Shown here in pieces: positions 1 to 8,662 of a stretch of 64,000 nt of DNA; positions within the stretch are counted from its first letter, which is position 1, and the number at the start of each line of letters is the position of its first letter. Origin of the DNA: Pseudovibrio denitrificans JCM 12308 (lineage in GTDB: Bacteria; Pseudomonadota; Alphaproteobacteria; Rhizobiales; Stappiaceae); assembly GCF_001310815.1 (NCBI RefSeq), contig NZ_BAZK01000025.1:1-64000 (forward strand), written 5' to 3'. A program made the translations under genes and the position numbers. The notes beneath the pieces are model-generated. The model was not told the DNA's origin, did not search any database, and saw only the letters and a list, made by a program, of their open reading frames with translations.

Positions 1-2
1 CC

Positions 3-778
3 ATTGATCCCCAAAACCTGCGCGGGCTTCACCTTTTCTACAATCCTTATTCCAACTGCGCACAGCGTGTGATGTTGCTGCTGGCGGAAAAAGGCATCGA
101 AGCTGAGATGCATTTTGTCGACTGATGCGAAGTGAGCAGCTGACGCCAGAGTATCACGCAATCAATCCCGACGCTGCCGTGCCTGCTCTGGTGCATGATG
201 GCGTCGCGATGAACGAATCCATCGACATCCTTCAATATCTGGAGGAACTGTATCCGGCACCCTCCTTCACACCTTCAGATCTCGCTCAAAAAGCTCAGAT
301 GGAGGCTTTGCTGGAAAGTGCTGAGGCTTCGCATATGAGCATGGTGGTGAACTATGTTTACTCCTGCGGTTATGGTCGATTGCCAACCCCACGCGACGCT
401 CAGTTTTACAAGGATCATGTTCCCCATCGTGCGCAGTTTCATGCAGACAGATTTGCAGGCCGAACTGCCAATAATCCAGAGGGAGCGAAGCGGATCGTTT
501 TTGAGCAGTTTTCAGAGTTAGAGCGTTTGCTTGAGACGCAGGAGTGGCTGGTCGGTGACCAGTATTCACTGGCAGATATTGCGTGGTTCCCAAACACGAT
601 CATCCTTCGCCAGCTGGGCTACTCCTTCGTATCTCTGCCACGGGTGAATGATTGGATTAGCCGGATTGAAGCGCGAGAGGCCTACAAGACCGGCATCCGA
701 TCTCGCTTCATGAAAGTACCTAACTGGGTGATCAGGCTCACTACGAGACTGCTGAGACAATTGGGTGGGCGGCGATAG
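3..778 (+). CDS. Glutathione S-transferase, 5'-partial, frameshifted near 122
   Basis: Cytosolic glutathione S-transferase, which would conjugate glutathione to electrophiles. The first 40 codons (reading from base 3) give a thioredoxin-fold start, LFYNPYSNCAQRVMLLLAEK, in which the Ser/Cys pair is the usual active-site region. That frame stops at 123. The rest of the protein, from base 125, holds the VPALVHDG and ES(I)DILQYLEE glutathione-site motifs and a helical C-terminal domain with the SLADIAWFP motif. Adding one C before the TGATGCGA at 123 restores a continuous reading, so a single lost base (CC read as C) is the likely cause. The start codon lies outside the window. The subclass and substrate cannot be told. 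Confidence 0.85.
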
Positions 779-866
779 CGTGACGCAAGGAATCCTGCGA
801 ACAGCTCACTTGTAAGAGGAGTGAGCCGGATACACACTCACGGTGTATTTGAAAGGGTTTCTCTCA

Positions 867-1154
867 ATGTCTGTTTTGAACTTTTCTTACGCCACGATCA
901 AAGATATGGGCCAGTTTCAGCGTTATGTGCAGGCTGCTGCGGCACTGATGGAAGAGGCTGGCGTAGAAGTTATTGTACGCGGCACATTCTCACAAACCAA
1001 ACGAGGTGATGAGTTGTTGCCGCACATTGCAGCTGTGTTTCGCTACAAAGACCTTCAGAGCCTCGAAGAGTTTTATACTTCCGAGGCCTACAAAAGGATC
1101 ATCCCACTGCGCGATGAGGCCTGTGAGATGACCATTCAGGTTTATGAAGAATAA
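867..1154 (+). CDS. DUF1330 family protein
   Basis: A small (95 aa) ferredoxin-like alpha/beta barrel protein of the DUF1330 type; the family has no agreed function. The order YATIKDMGQFQRYVQAA, then a conserved Gly-rich strand around VIVRG and an acidic Phe/Tyr stretch (LEEFYTSEAYKRI) match the family layout, as does the size. The ATG at 867 is preferred over a GTG at 843 because the family begins a few residues before the first strand and an AAAGGG lies upstream. It follows the GST by about 90 bases and converges on the amidotransferase gene, which ends 12 bases away. Confidence 0.7.
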   Translation: MSVLNFSYATIKDMGQFQRYVQAAAALMEEAGVEVIVRGTFSQTKRGDELLPHIAAVFRYKDLQSLEEFYTSEAYKRIIPLRDEACEMTIQVYEE

Positions 1155-1166
1155 CGGGTGATAGAG

Positions 1167-1865
1167 CTAGAGCAGATCAATCCAGCGGCGGGAGATTTCC
1201 AAGCCAAGGGCGTCTGCTTTCGGGCCGTGTTTTGGCCCCTGCTCTTCCAGAATTTCCTTCCAGTGTGGCACCAGCTCATTGATTGGACCATGGAAGCAAC
1301 CGTTCCAGTGGTTGACCTGATCAACGGAGCACTCAAAGTGGAACTGGAACGCGTAGGTGGCGCGGCCCATTTTGAAGGCCTGATTTGGCGTCATCTCGCT
1401 GGATGCCAGATGTATTGCACCTTCTGGCAGAGTGTAAGTGTCTGTGTGCAGAATGAAAATATGGTCACCTTGCTCAAATGCTGAGGTTACCGGATCCTGC
1501 TTGCCTGCCTCTGAGAGTTGCAAAGGCAACCATCCCGCTTCGACCGGATTACCGAGGATGTTCTCTCCCCCAAATGCGCGGGCAATGAGCTGGCTGCCGA
1601 GGCAAATGCCCATCACAGGCTTATCGGCTTTGTGGAATGCCAAAATGGTGTTGCAGACATCTTTAAGGAACGGGAACTCCTCATCAGCTCGCGCGTGCTG
1701 CAAGCCGCCCAGAACAACCAGACCGCTGAACTTGGAGATATCTGAAGGAAGCGGATCATTTTCTGCCATGACACGCAGATCAATCGGCATCTTTGCTTCA
1801 TCCAGAGCCTGACCAAGCAGGCCGAGCGTTACGTTTTCGCAGTTTTCAATAACGAGAACTGTCAT
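1167..1865 (-). CDS. Class I glutamine amidotransferase-like protein
   Basis: A 232-residue standalone type 1 glutamine amidotransferase of the GMP-synthase-like (GATase1) group. The nucleophile elbow GICLGSQL places Cys at about residue 88, and the FQFHFE motif supplies the catalytic His (about 176) and Glu (about 178), so the triad is complete. Standalone members hydrolyse gamma-glutamyl amides or supply ammonia to a partner; which applies here is unknown. It lies 96 bases downstream of an amino-acid ABC permease on the same strand, so a link to glutamine or gamma-glutamyl compound use is plausible but inferred. Confidence 0.8.
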   Translation of the reverse strand: MTVLVIENCENVTLGLLGQALDEAKMPIDLRVMAENDPLPSDISKFSGLVVLGGLQHARADEEFPFLKDVCNTILAFHKADKPVMGICLGSQLIARAFGGENILGNPVEAGWLPLQLSEAGKQDPVTSAFEQGDHIFILHTDTYTLPEGAIHLASSEMTPNQAFKMGRATYAFQFHFECSVDQVNHWNGCFHGPINELVPHWKEILEEQGPKHGPKADALGLEISRRWIDLL

Positions 1866-1961
1866 TCCAAATCCCTGTTATGTGCAGCTGCGCTATGGGG
1901 TTTAGCGTGCTGCAATTATCGTTTTCTATGAAATCTGATCCCGCCCTTTTGCGGAGCAGAT

Positions 1962-2786
1962 CTAAGCTTCGTTTTCAAAGGCCCGCTTCATGCGTCTTTC
2001 CAGACCGCGGACCACTAGAGACAGTGAGACTGTCATGATGAGGTAGAGGTAGGCAACCACGTTGTAGGTTTCGAAGAACTGGAACGTGGAGGCGGAATAG
2101 ATCTTACCGAGCTGGGTGATGTCCTGCACACCCAGAACAGAAACAAGAGCGCTTTCCTTGATGAGGGCGATGAAGTCATTGCCAAGTGGCGGAAGGATGT
2201 TCTTGAACGCTTGCGGCCAGATGATGAAGCGGAAGGTGTGCCATCTGGACAGGCCAAGTGCACGGCCTGCTTCCAGCTGTCCCTCATCCACGCTTTCGAT
2301 ACCAGCCCGGAAAATCTCTGCAATGAATGCGGAGTAGCCAAGAGAGAGCGCGATGATCGCACGCCACATCATAGAAAGGTCACGAACGCGGAGTTTGTCG
2401 ATGATTTCCAGGTCGATCAGAGGTGACATGATCCAGTTGTAGGCAGCGACCATCTGCGGTGCGCCGACAAAAGCGATGTAGAACAGCAGCACCAACATGG
2501 GAACACCGCGCATGATCTCCGTATAAAACGAGCACATCTCACGGATAATGCGATGCTTGGAGCCACGCCCTATGGCAATGAAGAGCCCGAAAATGCTGGC
2601 AATGAAGAAAGAAACGAACGTCACAAAGAGCGTGATGCCAACGCCTTTGAAGAGGGTCATGAAGATTTGGCGATAATCACCGTTTGCAGCGATGAGCCAG
2701 AGGAAGAAAACAGCAAGAACAAAAGATGCGAGCAACCACCAAGGAAGCTTGTCCAACCGGGACGTTTTGGCAGAACGCTTGCCCAT
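1962..2786 (-). CDS. Polar amino-acid ABC transporter permease
   Basis: Inner-membrane permease of the HisMQ/GlnP type, 274 aa. It has a strongly hydrophobic N-terminal segment, about five further membrane spans, and the cytoplasmic EAA loop (EAGRALGLSRWHTFRFIIWPQA) that docks the ATPase. A longer reading from 2924 exists, but the ATG at 2786 carries an AAGGA ribosome site and starts where the family starts. It lies 168 bases downstream of the binding-protein gene, with a hairpin between them. No ATPase gene of this system lies in the window, so the importer presumably borrows a shared or distant ATPase. Confidence 0.88.
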   Translation of the reverse strand: MGKRSAKTSRLDKLPWWLLASFVLAVFFLWLIAANGDYRQIFMTLFKGVGITLFVTFVSFFIASIFGLFIAIGRGSKHRIIREMCSFYTEIMRGVPMLVLLFYIAFVGAPQMVAAYNWIMSPLIDLEIIDKLRVRDLSMMWRAIIALSLGYSAFIAEIFRAGIESVDEGQLEAGRALGLSRWHTFRFIIWPQAFKNILPPLGNDFIALIKESALVSVLGVQDITQLGKIYSASTFQFFETYNVVAYLYLIMTVSLSLVVRGLERRMKRAFENEA

Positions 2787-2910
2787 CGCGTTTCCTTCAA
2801 ATCTGTTTGGGTTTCCTGATGAGGTGCAGAAGCCCTGAATGACGCCCTTAGGGCTGTTTATCTGGCCTATCCGAAATCCAGTTTCCTGCTTTTGGGATAA
2901 GCCACAAAAT

Positions 2911-2940
2911 GAAATGGCGGGCACCGTGCACCCGCCAAAC
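2911..2940 (-). terminator. Intercistronic hairpin between binding protein and permease
   Basis: The inverted repeat TGGCGGG / CCCGCCA (2915-2921 and 2931-2937), read on the minus strand, is followed by a T-rich stretch. Such hairpins after periplasmic binding-protein genes commonly reduce read-through and protect the upstream mRNA, giving more binding protein than permease. The role is inferred from position. Confidence 0.6.
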
Positions 2941-2954
2941 CAACTAAACTCTTG

Positions 2955-3755
2955 TTAGTTCTTGGACTTATAGTCGAAGAACCATTTCTGGTTCAAGGCA
3001 TCAATGGTGCCGTCTTCACGCATTGAGCTGAGTGCTGCGTTGATTGGCTCGCGCAGATCAGAACCCGGAGTCAGAATGAAGCCGAAGTCCTCAGAACCGA
3101 TTGGACCACCAACCACTTTAAAGCTGTCTGGGGATGCACCCATGTAACCAGCAGCAGCAGTTGCATCCATCAGCACCATGTCTACGTCTTCTGCGCGCAG
3201 GGCCTGAACAGACGCGCCAAAGGTTTCAAACAGCTGGATGCGCTTGTTGTTTTCGTCGCCATCGAGCACCGAGTATACGGCAGTGTAGAAGTTCGTGGTG
3301 CCCGGCTGTGCGCCAACCAACAGGCCTGGGTCATCTGCAAAGGCTTTTGGATTGTCGAAGCGGTCTTCATCAGCCCGCACCAACATGAACATCTCGGAGG
3401 TCATGTAAGGATCGGAGAAGTCGATCTGCTTTTCACGCTCTTCGTTGATGGTGATGCCATCCATGCCCACATCAAACTGCCCCTGACGTACAGCTTCAAT
3501 CATGCTGTCCCAGGAGGCCAGACGCCAATCCACCTTCATGTTGAGGCGCTTTGCGATTTCGTTGAAAGCATCATATTCCCAACCGATGCCTTCACCGGTT
3601 TTTGGGTCTGCAAAGTTCAAAGGTGTATACGCATTCTCGGTCACTGCAACAACGGTGCGGCCCTTCAGATCTGGCAGGTCCGCTGCGGAAGTTGCAGCTC
3701 CAAAGCCGACAGAAAGAGCAAGGGTTGCGATTGCTAGTTTAAATTTCTTCATCAT
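2955..3755 (-). CDS. Amino-acid ABC transporter periplasmic binding protein
   Basis: Periplasmic solute-binding protein of family 3 (266 aa). It starts with a cleavable signal peptide (MKKFKLAIATLALSVGFG, cleavage near TSA-AD). The mature protein has the family hallmarks: TENAYTPLNF, GWEYDAFNEIAKRL, SWDSMIEAVRQGQFDVGMDGITI with the D(V)GMDG ligand site, and IDFSDPYM. The start at 3755 (or the adjacent ATG at 3752) has a GGAGGGG ribosome site seven bases upstream; the longer reading from 3791 does not. It pairs with the permease gene downstream. The ligand is likely a polar amino acid but cannot be specified. Confidence 0.9.
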   Translation of the reverse strand: MMKKFKLAIATLALSVGFGAATSAADLPDLKGRTVVAVTENAYTPLNFADPKTGEGIGWEYDAFNEIAKRLNMKVDWRLASWDSMIEAVRQGQFDVGMDGITINEEREKQIDFSDPYMTSEMFMLVRADEDRFDNPKAFADDPGLLVGAQPGTTNFYTAVYSVLDGDENNKRIQLFETFGASVQALRAEDVDMVLMDATAAAGYMGASPDSFKVVGGPIGSEDFGFILTPGSDLREPINAALSSMREDGTIDALNQKWFFDYKSKN

Positions 3756-4011
3756 CGGGTATGTCCCCTCCAAGGAAAATCTGGCCACCACGTAGAAAAA
3801 TCTGGCAGAATCACACCCGGCGGATGTTGACAGCTAGCCGATCTGTGAGCAATAGGATGCGGGTGATTGACCTGTAAAATGCCGTAGTTGGCTTGATTAT
3901 TTACTCTGCAAATGCAGAGGTGGTCAACGAAAGCCTTGGTGATTTCCTAGGCTGAGCGATTTGATGTTAGAAGATACGGCTAAATGTCGTGGTGAACTTT
4001 TATAGACGGAT

Positions 4012-5196
4012 ATGTCGGTGCAAAAAGATCCCCTGAACAACGACGAGCCTTATCTTGAGGATGAGCATCACATGCCGTTGGGCATAAGTTTGCTCAACTG
4101 GATCTCTGTCGGATTCCTGATTTATTTTCTTCTTTGCGCTGTTGGCCTTATTGAAGCCGGCTTTATTGCCATTGGGCACCAGACTGCAGAGCAGATCTTC
4201 TCCTATGCGACCAACCCGATTGCGGGAGTTCTTGTCGGTATCCTCACCACATCGCTGGTGCAAAGCTCTTCCGTCACCACATCCATCTTGGTTGGTCTGG
4301 TTGCAGCAGGATTGCCGATTTCGATTGCAGTGCCGATTGTGATCGGTGCTAACTTCGGAACCACTCTCACCAACACATTTGTAAGCCTGGGATATGCTCG
4401 CGATCGTGTGGATTTCCGGCGCGCCTTTAGTGCTGCGACAGTGCATGATGCGTTCAATCTGATTTGTCTGCTGATCTTTCTGCCGCTGGAGATTGCCTTT
4501 GGCTTCTTGCAGACCATCGCTATGTGGGTGGGGGACTTCTTCACAGCGCTTGACCCAGCAGACAAACTGATCACAGCCAACTTCAACTTCATCAACTACC
4601 TCACAGGACCACTCATCCAAGAGATAGAAGGACTGGCTGCTGGTCTGTCCCAGCCTTGGAACGGGCTGGTTACTGCGGCGATTGGCTTTGTGATGATCAT
4701 CATCAGCATCACCTTTGTGAGCCAGTTGCTGAAGCTTCTGCTTGCTGGTCATGCGCGCCGCCTTGCAGAAAAGATGACGTCTGCAGCGCCATCCTCCGGC
4801 ATCTTCACGGGCCTTGTGGCGACCCTGTTGCTGCAGTCATCGTCAGCCACGACAAGTCTGGTCGTGCCACTGGCTGGCTCAGGCGTTTTGACCACCAGAC
4901 AGGTTTATCCGTTTACGCTTGGTGCGAACATTGGCACCTGTTTGACGGCTATTTTGGCGGCCTTTGCAGTCACAGGGCAGCGCGAGCTGGCGTTTGAGAT
5001 TGCTATTGTGCATCTGGTTTACAACGTGCTCGGCGTGCTGCTGATCTACTGCGTGCCGTTTATGCGATATCTGCCTGTTCAGCTTGCTGAGTTCGTGGGT
5101 GATCTCGGCGCACGTCGGTTTGTGGTTGCGGCCAGCTACGTTGTTGGCATCTTCTTTCTGGTCCCTGCCCTTGGCATTTTCCTATTGAGCAGATAG
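4012..5196 (+). CDS. Na+/phosphate cotransporter (NptA/PNaS family)
   Basis: Inner-membrane sodium-dependent phosphate transporter of 394 aa. The duplicated signature of the family is present: LVQSSSVTTSILVGLV (QSSS at about residue 84) and LLLQSSSATTSLVVPLA (QSSS at about 275), each followed by a GAN(F/I)GT loop. About eight hydrophobic segments are seen. The PhoU-like cytoplasmic domain found in longer bacterial homologues is absent, so this is the short form. It is divergent from the amino-acid binding-protein gene with 256 bases between; no clear operator was seen there. Confidence 0.88.
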   Translation: MSVQKDPLNNDEPYLEDEHHMPLGISLLNWISVGFLIYFLLCAVGLIEAGFIAIGHQTAEQIFSYATNPIAGVLVGILTTSLVQSSSVTTSILVGLVAAGLPISIAVPIVIGANFGTTLTNTFVSLGYARDRVDFRRAFSAATVHDAFNLICLLIFLPLEIAFGFLQTIAMWVGDFFTALDPADKLITANFNFINYLTGPLIQEIEGLAAGLSQPWNGLVTAAIGFVMIIISITFVSQLLKLLLAGHARRLAEKMTSAAPSSGIFTGLVATLLLQSSSATTSLVVPLAGSGVLTTRQVYPFTLGANIGTCLTAILAAFAVTGQRELAFEIAIVHLVYNVLGVLLIYCVPFMRYLPVQLAEFVGDLGARRFVVAASYVVGIFFLVPALGIFLLSR

Positions 5197-5269
5197 GCTA
5201 AAGCCTTCTTCCCTATCGCGGCTTGTTTCTCATTTTGTTGCTCGCCGCTCTCAGTTTGCTTGATTGAGT

Positions 5270-5899
5270 ATGCCCATGCCTTTGCAAAACCGTGTTGCTC
5301 CCGATGGAGAGCTGTGTGCTGTCTCTGCCCGTGGCATGTTCATGGGCAATCGAGGGGGCCGTATTCATGATCCAGAGACGCAAAAGCTGACCGGGCGAAC
5401 GCATGCTTCCCGTCGGTGGCTGTGTTGTTCCACGACCTATAAGGACTGGCACCGAGATGTCTGGGGCAAGTTTTATACGGAGCTGTTTTTCTTCGATGAG
5501 GTGACTGCACTGGCTGCTGGTCACAGACCTTGCTTCTTTTGCCGGAAAGAAGATGCGAAGCGTTTTGCTGATAATTGGATGCATTGTGAGGGACTAGAAA
5601 AACCACCCAGCTCAGATGAGATGGACAAGGTTCTGCACGAGCAACGCTGCGGACACAAAAAGTCTCCCGCTTCATTGCCAGTGATCAACCCTCATGAGGA
5701 TTGGCCTGATGGAACAGTGGTTCAGGTAGCAGATACGTTTTTGGCACTGAAAGAAGGCAGATGGTGGAGTTGGAGCTTTGAAGGTTATACGCCGGTTTCC
5801 AACACTTTGCCTGATCAAGTAACGCTGGTGACGCCGCCGCAGATCATAAAGATCCTGAGGGATGGTTACGCACCGAAGTGGGGTGCGTTTAATACGTAA
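5270..5899 (+). CDS. Uncharacterised Cys/His-containing protein
   Basis: I do not recognise a named family. It encodes 209 residues from the ATG at 5270 (a TTG at 5264 and ATG at 5276 are alternatives). The core is basic and aromatic: MGNRGGR near residue 25, SRRWLCC, YTELFFFDE, then AAGHRPCFFCRKEDAKRF, in which the two Cys spaced by two residues with a nearby His resemble the metal-binding half of an Ada-type domain (weak analogy). A further HEQRCGHKK lies at mid-length. There is no signal peptide or membrane span. Similar unnamed proteins occur in alphaproteobacteria from memory. It stands alone on the plus strand. Confidence 0.6.
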   Translation: MPMPLQNRVAPDGELCAVSARGMFMGNRGGRIHDPETQKLTGRTHASRRWLCCSTTYKDWHRDVWGKFYTELFFFDEVTALAAGHRPCFFCRKEDAKRFADNWMHCEGLEKPPSSDEMDKVLHEQRCGHKKSPASLPVINPHEDWPDGTVVQVADTFLALKEGRWWSWSFEGYTPVSNTLPDQVTLVTPPQIIKILRDGYAPKWGAFNT

Positions 5900-6024
5900 T
5901 CCTGACAGATAGACGCACGACCCATTCGTTTTTCAAATGATTTGATGACGTTTATTCATTTGTTTCATTTCGTCATTTCATGCAGGAAGTTGCTTGGAAT
6001 ACTTTAGATTAGCAGGAATATTTC

Positions 6025-6965
6025 ATGACGAGCGCGAGCGATATTGATGCAGGCGCAGTAATTTCACAACAGCCTCAATCACTTAGCATGTTTGATTTCT
6101 TCCTATACGGAACAACCGTGTTTGCGTGGGGATTTAGCTGGTACGCCCTGAAGTTGCAGGCTGTGATCACGCCAGAAATTGCATTGTTCTGGCGGTTTTT
6201 GTTTGCAACGTTCTTGATGTGGGGTTGGGCCAAGCTGGGCGGACATAAGCTGCTATTTCCACTTCGCGCTCACCTCAGCTTCGCAGCGCTTGGCTTATTA
6301 CTGTTCTCAACCAACTTCCTGCTGTTCTACCATGGCTCCAGAGAGCTGCCTTCCGGTTTACTCTCCGTGGTGTTCTCACTCGCCTCAGTGTTCAACATTG
6401 TACTTGGGTTTGTCCTGTTCAGGCAGAAAGTCAGCCGGGCCCTTGTTGTCGGAGCTGTTCTTGGTTTCTCCGGCATCTGCTTGATGTTCTATCAAGAGAT
6501 TGCTGGAAGCACCTGGAACCTCGCAGCTCTTGGCGGTCTTGGGCTTTGTGCGCTGGGAACACTGAGCTTCTGTTTTGGTAACATCGTTTCAGCCCGCGCG
6601 ACCGCGCAGAAGATCTCTGTCATCTCTGCCAGTGCCTGGGGCATGGTCTACGGCACCATATTGCTGGGTGCAAATGGGCTGATGCAGGGTGCCAGCTTTG
6701 ACGTTCCCTTTACACCAGAGTTTATCTGGAGCTTCCTTTATATGGTGGTCATCGGCTCTATCGTGGCGTTTGGTGCTTATCTGACGCTGCTGGGCCGTAT
6801 TGGTTCTGCGCGTGCAGCTACGCCACTGTGATGTTCCCGATTGTAGCTCTTGGTGTCTCCACCGCAATGGAAGGTTACACCTGGACGATCACATCCATTC
6901 TCGGCCTACTGTTTGCTCTTGGTGGCAACTGGATCGTGTTGAGCCGTTCTGCCCAAAAAAAATAA
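6025..6965 (+). CDS. DMT/EamA family transporter, frameshifted near 6818
   Basis: A ten-span drug/metabolite transporter of the EamA type, likely an inner-membrane exporter of unknown substrate. Two EamA repeats are visible; the first ends with FRQKVSRALVVGAVLGFSGI. The reading frame that starts at 6025 stops early at 6834 after GRIGSARAATPL. Adding one T at about 6818 continues it as YATVMFPIVALGVSTAMEGY and the last span to a TAA at 6963-6965, the normal family ending. One lost base (TT read as T) explains this. The annotated span covers both parts. Confidence 0.85.
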
Positions 6966-7013
6966 GCCCAGTGCTCGACGCACCGGGCCAGAAACTATCT
7001 CGCACGAAGCCGC

Positions 7014-7913
7014 TTATTCGGCGGCTTCTGCATCCATCCCATTGTATTCCATCGTGACATTGCCGATAGACGCAACGATGTGGTGACACAGCGCATCGTG
7101 CACGGGCTCAATTGCCATTTGCGACCTAATGATTGTGATATCACAGGGAGGAAGTGGCGGAAGGCCTTCTTTTTCTCCCAGAATGCGCTGCCCCTGACGC
7201 AAAGCACTGGCTGGCAAGATTGCAATTGCCAATCCTGCATTCACCGCGCCTGCCAGAGCTGCGGCGCTGGCACTGGTGTAAACGACCTGATGCTGGATGT
7301 TCAGATGATCCAGCGCGGCGACGCCAGCCTGTCTCCATGAACAGGTCGTCGGACCGACAGCAAGGCGTAGTGGGCGTTGGTCATAGACGATGTGTTCGCG
7401 CGATCCGACCCATTGCAGGGGTTCGCGGCGCACGATCTGTCCCGGCACGCTGGTGCAGTCACCACTGGTGACGATTCCCACGTCCAGCTCACCCTTTTGG
7501 ATTCGTCGGCCAATCTCGTTGGAACTGGAACATTCCACATCAAGATTGATACAAGGGTTCAACCGGTTAAATGCAGCAAGTACTTGTGGCAACAGTCTTT
7601 CTGCGTAGTCATCGGGCAGTCCGAGTCGAATGCGTCCGGCGATCTCTGGTTCATGGAACGCAGAGAGCGTTTCGTCATTCAAAGCAACCATGCGCCTTGC
7701 ATATTCGACGAGACGTCTTCCATGTTCAGTTATCCTAGAGTTACGTCCGTCTTTCACAAATATTGGTTGTCCAATACGTTCCTCAAGCTTCTTCATTTGC
7801 ATGGAAACGGCGGACTGGGTTTTGTGAACAGCATCACCGGCTTTGGTAAAGCTTCCCAACTCTGCAACGGCGAGAAATGTTCTTAGCTGATCGACATCGA
7901 TCGAATAAGGCAT
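7014..7913 (-). CDS. LysR-family transcriptional regulator (paralogue 1)
   Basis: LysR-type regulator of 299 aa. The N-terminal winged helix (residues 8-66) has LRTFLAVAELGSFTKAGDAV and KTQSAVSMQMKKLEERIGQP, followed by the periplasmic-binding-like effector domain. It shares the unusual TQSA(V/I)SMQM(K/R)(K/R)(M/L)E recognition helix and the LNDETL(S/A)xF linker with the LysR gene at 8663-9541, so the two are paralogues. A GGGAGG ribosome site precedes the ATG. A perfect Fnr-type box lies 15 bases upstream of the start. A DUF1127 gene is transcribed away from it. Confidence 0.92.
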   Translation of the reverse strand: MPYSIDVDQLRTFLAVAELGSFTKAGDAVHKTQSAVSMQMKKLEERIGQPIFVKDGRNSRITEHGRRLVEYARRMVALNDETLSAFHEPEIAGRIRLGLPDDYAERLLPQVLAAFNRLNPCINLDVECSSSNEIGRRIQKGELDVGIVTSGDCTSVPGQIVRREPLQWVGSREHIVYDQRPLRLAVGPTTCSWRQAGVAALDHLNIQHQVVYTSASAAALAGAVNAGLAIAILPASALRQGQRILGEKEGLPPLPPCDITIIRSQMAIEPVHDALCHHIVASIGNVTMEYNGMDAEAAE

Positions 7914-7927
7914 GGGCTCCCTCCCAC

Positions 7928-7941
7928 TTGATCCCGATCAA
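7928..7941. promoter_or_regulatory. Fnr/FixK-type box, perfect palindrome
   Basis: TTGATCCCGATCAA matches the Fnr/FixK consensus TTGAT-N4-ATCAA in all ten fixed positions. It lies between the LysR gene (start 7913, minus) and the DUF1127 gene (start 8108, plus). So close to the LysR start it would block that transcript when bound, unless the LysR promoter lies further away; it is too far from 8108 to be placed for certain. The match is seen; the role is inferred. Confidence 0.7.
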
Positions 7942-8107
7942 TCAATCACGATCTTGAATGGATTTCAATCGAAAACATTCTCTTGTCGAGTTACAACTTT
8001 TCGGTGATATTTGACGCATCGAACGACACAGTTCCCTTAGTTTATAACCCCCTATACCAATTCCAATGGATAGCCAGAGCAGCTTATCCAAACGGGAGAG
8101 TAGTATC

Positions 8108-8431
8108 ATGACGCTTGCATTCCCTACCCCTTCTGAATATCGCAACCCAAATCGCGCTAATGCAGGCACCTTTGAACCGCTAACGCTTGCGCACACTCTG
8201 CATGTGCTGGCAGCCCTTCCAATGAAGCTTTGGAAGCACTACCAAGACCGCCGTGCCATGATTGAGCTGACACGTCTTGAAGATCGTATGCTGGATGATA
8301 TCGGCATCACTCGGGACGACGTTTACAGCGCGCTTGCTGCTGGCGATGGCAAAGATCCTAGTTTTCACCTGCGCATCCGTGCAAGTGAACGCCGCTGCGC
8401 CGAAATTGAAAAGCGCCGTCAACGCGCATAA
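8108..8431 (+). CDS. DUF1127 (YjiS-like) protein
   Basis: A small basic protein of 107 aa. The C-terminal half carries the DUF1127 motif RRAMIELTRLEDRMLDDIGITRDDV, split here only by its natural length: an arginine-rich start, L..L.D..L.DIGI.R. The family includes small proteins linked to RNA turnover, phosphate/carbon metabolism and motility in Rhizobiaceae; the function here is unknown. The ATG at 8108 has a GGGAGAG ribosome site. It sits between two paralogous LysR genes and is divergent from the first, the usual arrangement for a LysR target. Confidence 0.8.
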   Translation: MTLAFPTPSEYRNPNRANAGTFEPLTLAHTLHVLAALPMKLWKHYQDRRAMIELTRLEDRMLDDIGITRDDVYSALAAGDGKDPSFHLRIRASERRCAEIEKRRQRA

Positions 8432-8481
8432 GGCAGTTTGTCCTTAAGCAGGACGTCTCCAATTGCCTTTGTTTCTTCTGA

Positions 8482-8525
8482 GCATGTTCTTTTCCGATAA
8501 CCCGCGACTACCTTCGGGAGCATGC
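8482..8525. repeat. REP-like palindrome, copy A (degenerate)
   Basis: A 44-base imperfect palindrome with outer arms GCATG/CATGC and an inner TTTTCCGA...TCGGGA pair. It is a diverged copy of the element at 21298, 24129 and 58466, and lies 50 bases after the DUF1127 stop codon. Confidence 0.6.
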
Positions 8526-8600
8526 TTTGAAATTGTGGGAGCCTCTATTGGCGGTTCTACCCCTATTTGAACCGCTAAAAAATCATCACCCACATATCAA

Positions 8601-8633
8601 AAGGGCCTGCATTACGCAGGCCCTCTTTTTTGT
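8601..8633 (+). terminator. Rho-independent terminator
   Basis: A perfect 8-base stem GGGCCTGC / GCAGGCCC (8603-8610, 8616-8623) with a 5-base loop, followed by CTTTTTTG. It would end the DUF1127 transcript about 170 bases after its stop codon. The long 3' stretch holds REP copy A and no convincing gene. Confidence 0.85.
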
Positions 8634-8662
8634 TCTTCAGCATGTGAGTCTAGAAAACTGTC

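Noticed and set aside
1316..1330. TTGACCTGATCAA-like match to an Fnr box
   Set aside because: The spacer is three bases instead of four and it lies inside a coding region.
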